Source: JAGQPD01 sp020426865 (GTDB lineage: Bacteria; Planctomycetota; Planctomycetia; Pirellulales; Pirellulaceae). Taken from it: a stretch of 64,000 nt of DNA. The stretch lies in the NCBI GenBank assembly GCA_041399065.1, contig JAWKTN010000004.1, forward strand, positions 620,001 to 684,000. The letters are read 5' to 3'. Below are positions 62,471 to 64,000 of the stretch, piece after piece (position 1 is the first letter of the stretch; each line of letters opens with the position of its first letter). The position numbers and the translations under genes were made by a program. Under the pieces are notes generated by a model, which was not told where the DNA came from, searched no databases, and worked only from the letters and a program-made list of their open reading frames with translations.

Positions 62471-63456
62471 TATATTGGGTCCTTTGGAGAGTTACTCCGA
62501 CGCTTTTCAATCGCAATGGACACCGTCTCGTTTTCTGTCGGCACGGCCACCTCGTAAGACTGCCACTCTCCTTGCGGCAAACGCACGAGTACCTTGGCAA
62601 TGTCACCCGGATGGTAATACGGAAGTTGGACGCGGCCATCTGTATCGGTCCGGCGAATGATGGGGCCGGCACTGTCGAAGTAGACGATGTGTTGTTCACC
62701 ATTCGGTTCCAATCGACCACAGGGAAGGATCTCGGCATTGCGAATCGCTTGACCAGTGAAATCGTCAAGTCGGAGTTCAAGATTTGGCGAAGGCGACAAT
62801 CGCATGGTGATCCGATCAAGCTGTCGGTGCTCCAAACGATAGTATGTCGATCGCAATTCGCGATTGTTCGCAACGACTGCGATCTGCAATTCACAGTCAT
62901 CATTCGTCGGATGGACGTCGGAGATATCGAAATCGCCATGTTCGTCAGTGATAGCGACGTACGCTCGTTGCATGTACGATCCGTCCGGCCATGCCTTCAC
63001 GACGACCAAAACATGCGCCCCCTCGATGGGACGTGATGCAGTATCAAGAATCTGCCCTCGCACGTCACCAGTCCAGTCGTTGTCCATCAACGCCGAAACC
63101 ACCCTCGACATGGTTGGTGCTTCGAATTCGTGGAACAGCACGAACATCCGATAGCACATCGCTATCATCGTCACGGCCAAGATAATCGTGGCAGCCAGAT
63201 GAATGCGATGCCAGACGGTAATCTGCTGCAATGCCGTGCGCCGGCAGTCTTCGGCGATCCTCGCCACGTTTCCAAATCGCCGCAACGCTTTATCTCGCGC
63301 TGCCTCAAGTGTCATACCTGCTAATAGGTATTCCTCGATTCGCTCCTGCAAATGGAACGACAGCTCGTCGGCGATCTCGATGCGGATCTGCTCGTCCCGC
63401 AATGCCGTCGCACCGCGAAGGTACATCCACAATGACGAAACCCAGGTCTTCCACAT
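62470..63456 (-). CDS. PadR-linked protein with permease-prefix-like N-terminus and beta domains
   Basis: 328 residues. The N-terminus (WMYLRGATALRDEQIRIEIADELSFHLQERIEEYLLAGMTLEAARDKALRRFGN) is like the HAAS/permease-prefix domain often found with PadR-type genes. A single helix follows (LAATIILAVTMIAMCYRMF), then ~200 residues of beta-sandwich, including QILDTASRPIEGAHVLVVVKAW of the carboxypeptidase-regulatory type. There is no permease part. It starts 17 bp after the PadR gene and ends within the hydrolase start. Confidence 0.82.
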   Translation of the reverse strand: MWKTWVSSLWMYLRGATALRDEQIRIEIADELSFHLQERIEEYLLAGMTLEAARDKALRRFGNVARIAEDCRRTALQQITVWHRIHLAATIILAVTMIAMCYRMFVLFHEFEAPTMSRVVSALMDNDWTGDVRGQILDTASRPIEGAHVLVVVKAWPDGSYMQRAYVAITDEHGDFDISDVHPTNDDCELQIAVVANNRELRSTYYRLEHRQLDRITMRLSPSPNLELRLDDFTGQAIRNAEILPCGRLEPNGEQHIVYFDSAGPIIRRTDTDGRVQLPYYHPGDIAKVLVRLPQGEWQSYEVAVPTENETVSIAIEKRRSNSPKDPI

Positions 63457-63473
63457 GACTGTCTACTCCGTGT

Positions 63474-63833
63474 CTACTCCGTGGCGGGTGAGTGAAGCAC
63501 CTGGGAGATGGCGCGGACGAGTAGCTCCCACTCGCGGATCTCCACGGTTAACTGCGCGCGGCCCGCCCGTGTTAGCTTGTAAAACTTCGCGCGACGATTG
63601 GCCGCCGACTGCCCCCACTCCGCCGATATCCATCCTTTCCGCTCCATCCGGTGCAACGCGGGATAGAGCGAGCCCTCCTCCACCTCCAGTGCATCGGCAC
63701 TGGATTCTTCAATCCACCGAGCGATATCGTATCCGTGCCGTGCGCTGCAAGATAAGGCCCGCAACACAAGCATGTCCAACGTCCCTTGCAGCAACACCGC
63801 TCGATCCGGCTGCTGCCTGCCTGTTTCTTTCAT
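63474..63833 (-). CDS. PadR-family transcriptional regulator
   Basis: 119 residues. The winged helix-turn-helix has LLQGTLDMLVLRALSCSARHGYDIARWI and EEGSLYPALHRMERKGWISAEWG, the core of PadR, followed by a C-terminal helix (LTVEIREWELLVRAISQVL) for dimerisation. PadR proteins repress genes, often their own operon. The gene leads the operon with the prefix protein and the hydrolase, and the region upstream contains two copies of a palindrome (63842-63897). Confidence 0.93.
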   Translation of the reverse strand: MKETGRQQPDRAVLLQGTLDMLVLRALSCSARHGYDIARWIEESSADALEVEEGSLYPALHRMERKGWISAEWGQSAANRRAKFYKLTRAGRAQLTVEIREWELLVRAISQVLHSPATE

Positions 63834-63841
63834 CCGCGCTC

Positions 63842-63897
63842 TCCCCTCGAATGTCTAGGGAAGAGTTTATGGGGGCTCCCCTAGAATGTCAAGGGGA
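63842..63897 (-). promoter_or_regulatory. Two palindromic repeats, proposed PadR operator
   Basis: Two near-identical 17-19-bp dyads lie upstream of padR. TCCCCTCGAATGTCTAGGGA (63842-63861) and a second at 63877-63897 share the core CCCTMGAATGTCWAGGG. Their centres are about 35 bp apart, so they sit on nearly the same face if helical turns are counted (3.4 turns). The outer arms (CCCT and AGGG) pair. The location just before the padR start is typical for autoregulation. Confidence 0.65.
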
Positions 63898-63959
63898 GCC
63901 GGTGTGATGGGAAAAACCGGCACAGGCCGCAACCTTTTCGACTGTCGGCGGCGGGCCGG

Positions 63960-63965
63960 TATAAT
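63960..63965 (+). promoter_or_regulatory. Possible -10 element near the window end
   Basis: TATAAT lies at 63960-63965, with TTCGAC 17 bases upstream (63937-63942). The -35 match is weak, and any gene it serves begins beyond the window. A purine-rich AGGAGGGG follows at 63967. Confidence 0.2.
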
Positions 63966-64000
63966 AGGAGGGGAACGCGTCTAGGGGACGCGAGTCAGGG

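Noticed and set aside
1..64000. CRISPR array, phage or transposon
   Set aside because: No spaced direct repeats of 24-40 bp and no transposase, integrase (other than the Xer gene) or capsid motifs were seen. The short tandem arrays have no spacers.

Overview
The window reads as chromosomal DNA of a planctomycete, probably of the Pirellulales or a close relative; this is inferred from gene content, not from a marker gene. The pointers are several GroEL paralogues, very large exported proteins of unknown function, a Tat-exported Gfo/Idh/MocA oxidoreductase beside a formylglycine-generating-enzyme-like protein, a multihaem cytochrome next to an FG-GAP/UnbV protein, and a haloperoxidase-like protein ending in dockerin repeats and a PEP-CTERM tail. 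I saw no rRNA, phage, transposase, integrative element or CRISPR array. One tRNA (Ser, GCU) is present.

Layout. 1-1032: the end of a transglutaminase-like protein and a small Cys/Gly-rich membrane protein. 1040-8655 (minus): a proteostasis cluster, in transcription order groEL (GGM-tailed), groES, groEL (tail without GGM), dnaJ, grpE, an FmdB-type zinc ribbon protein, yacG and a membrane protein. 9088-19273 (plus): two adjacent giant exported proteins of 1208 and 2180 residues that share a beta-rich module. 19515-25332: rimI, a 998-residue acidic zinc-ribbon membrane protein, a BshB1-like deacetylase, a 75-residue protein, and a xerC/xerD-type recombinase broken by a one-base frameshift. 25426-27987: two divergent response regulators, one LuxR/NarL type and one NtrC type, with no histidine kinase nearby. 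28096-33684: a fatty acid desaturase, tRNA-Ser, ApbE, and the FGE-like/oxidoreductase pair.

33685-38171 holds a structured element with a canonical terminator (candidate small RNA or micro-ORF), an ATP-grasp enzyme, a secreted protein, an HDOD protein and two CBS proteins. 38339-40387 (minus) is a second groES-groEL operon. 40702-44801 (minus) holds a membrane protein, a radical SAM enzyme, a small protein, ilvC, ilvN and a pentapeptide-repeat protein. 45295-52615 (plus) holds scpA, an RNase Z-like hydrolase, dnaE, an ATP/ADP-antiporter-like transporter and a small secreted protein. 52775-61126 holds a five-haem cytochrome with TPRs, its FG-GAP/UnbV partner, the haloperoxidase-like protein and a pilin-like/CBS fusion. 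61169-63833 (minus) is a PadR-regulated operon whose upstream region carries two copies of a palindrome that I propose as the PadR operator.

Two themes recur. Chaperone genes are heavily represented: three GroEL and two GroES at two loci. Short units of 10-18 bp are tandemly repeated about three times at several coding and intergenic sites. The best candidates for undescribed biology are the giant exported protein pair, the structured RNA-like element at 34000-34170, the pilin-CBS fusion, and the PadR operon with its duplicated palindrome. No homology search was possible, so every family assignment rests on motifs read by eye.
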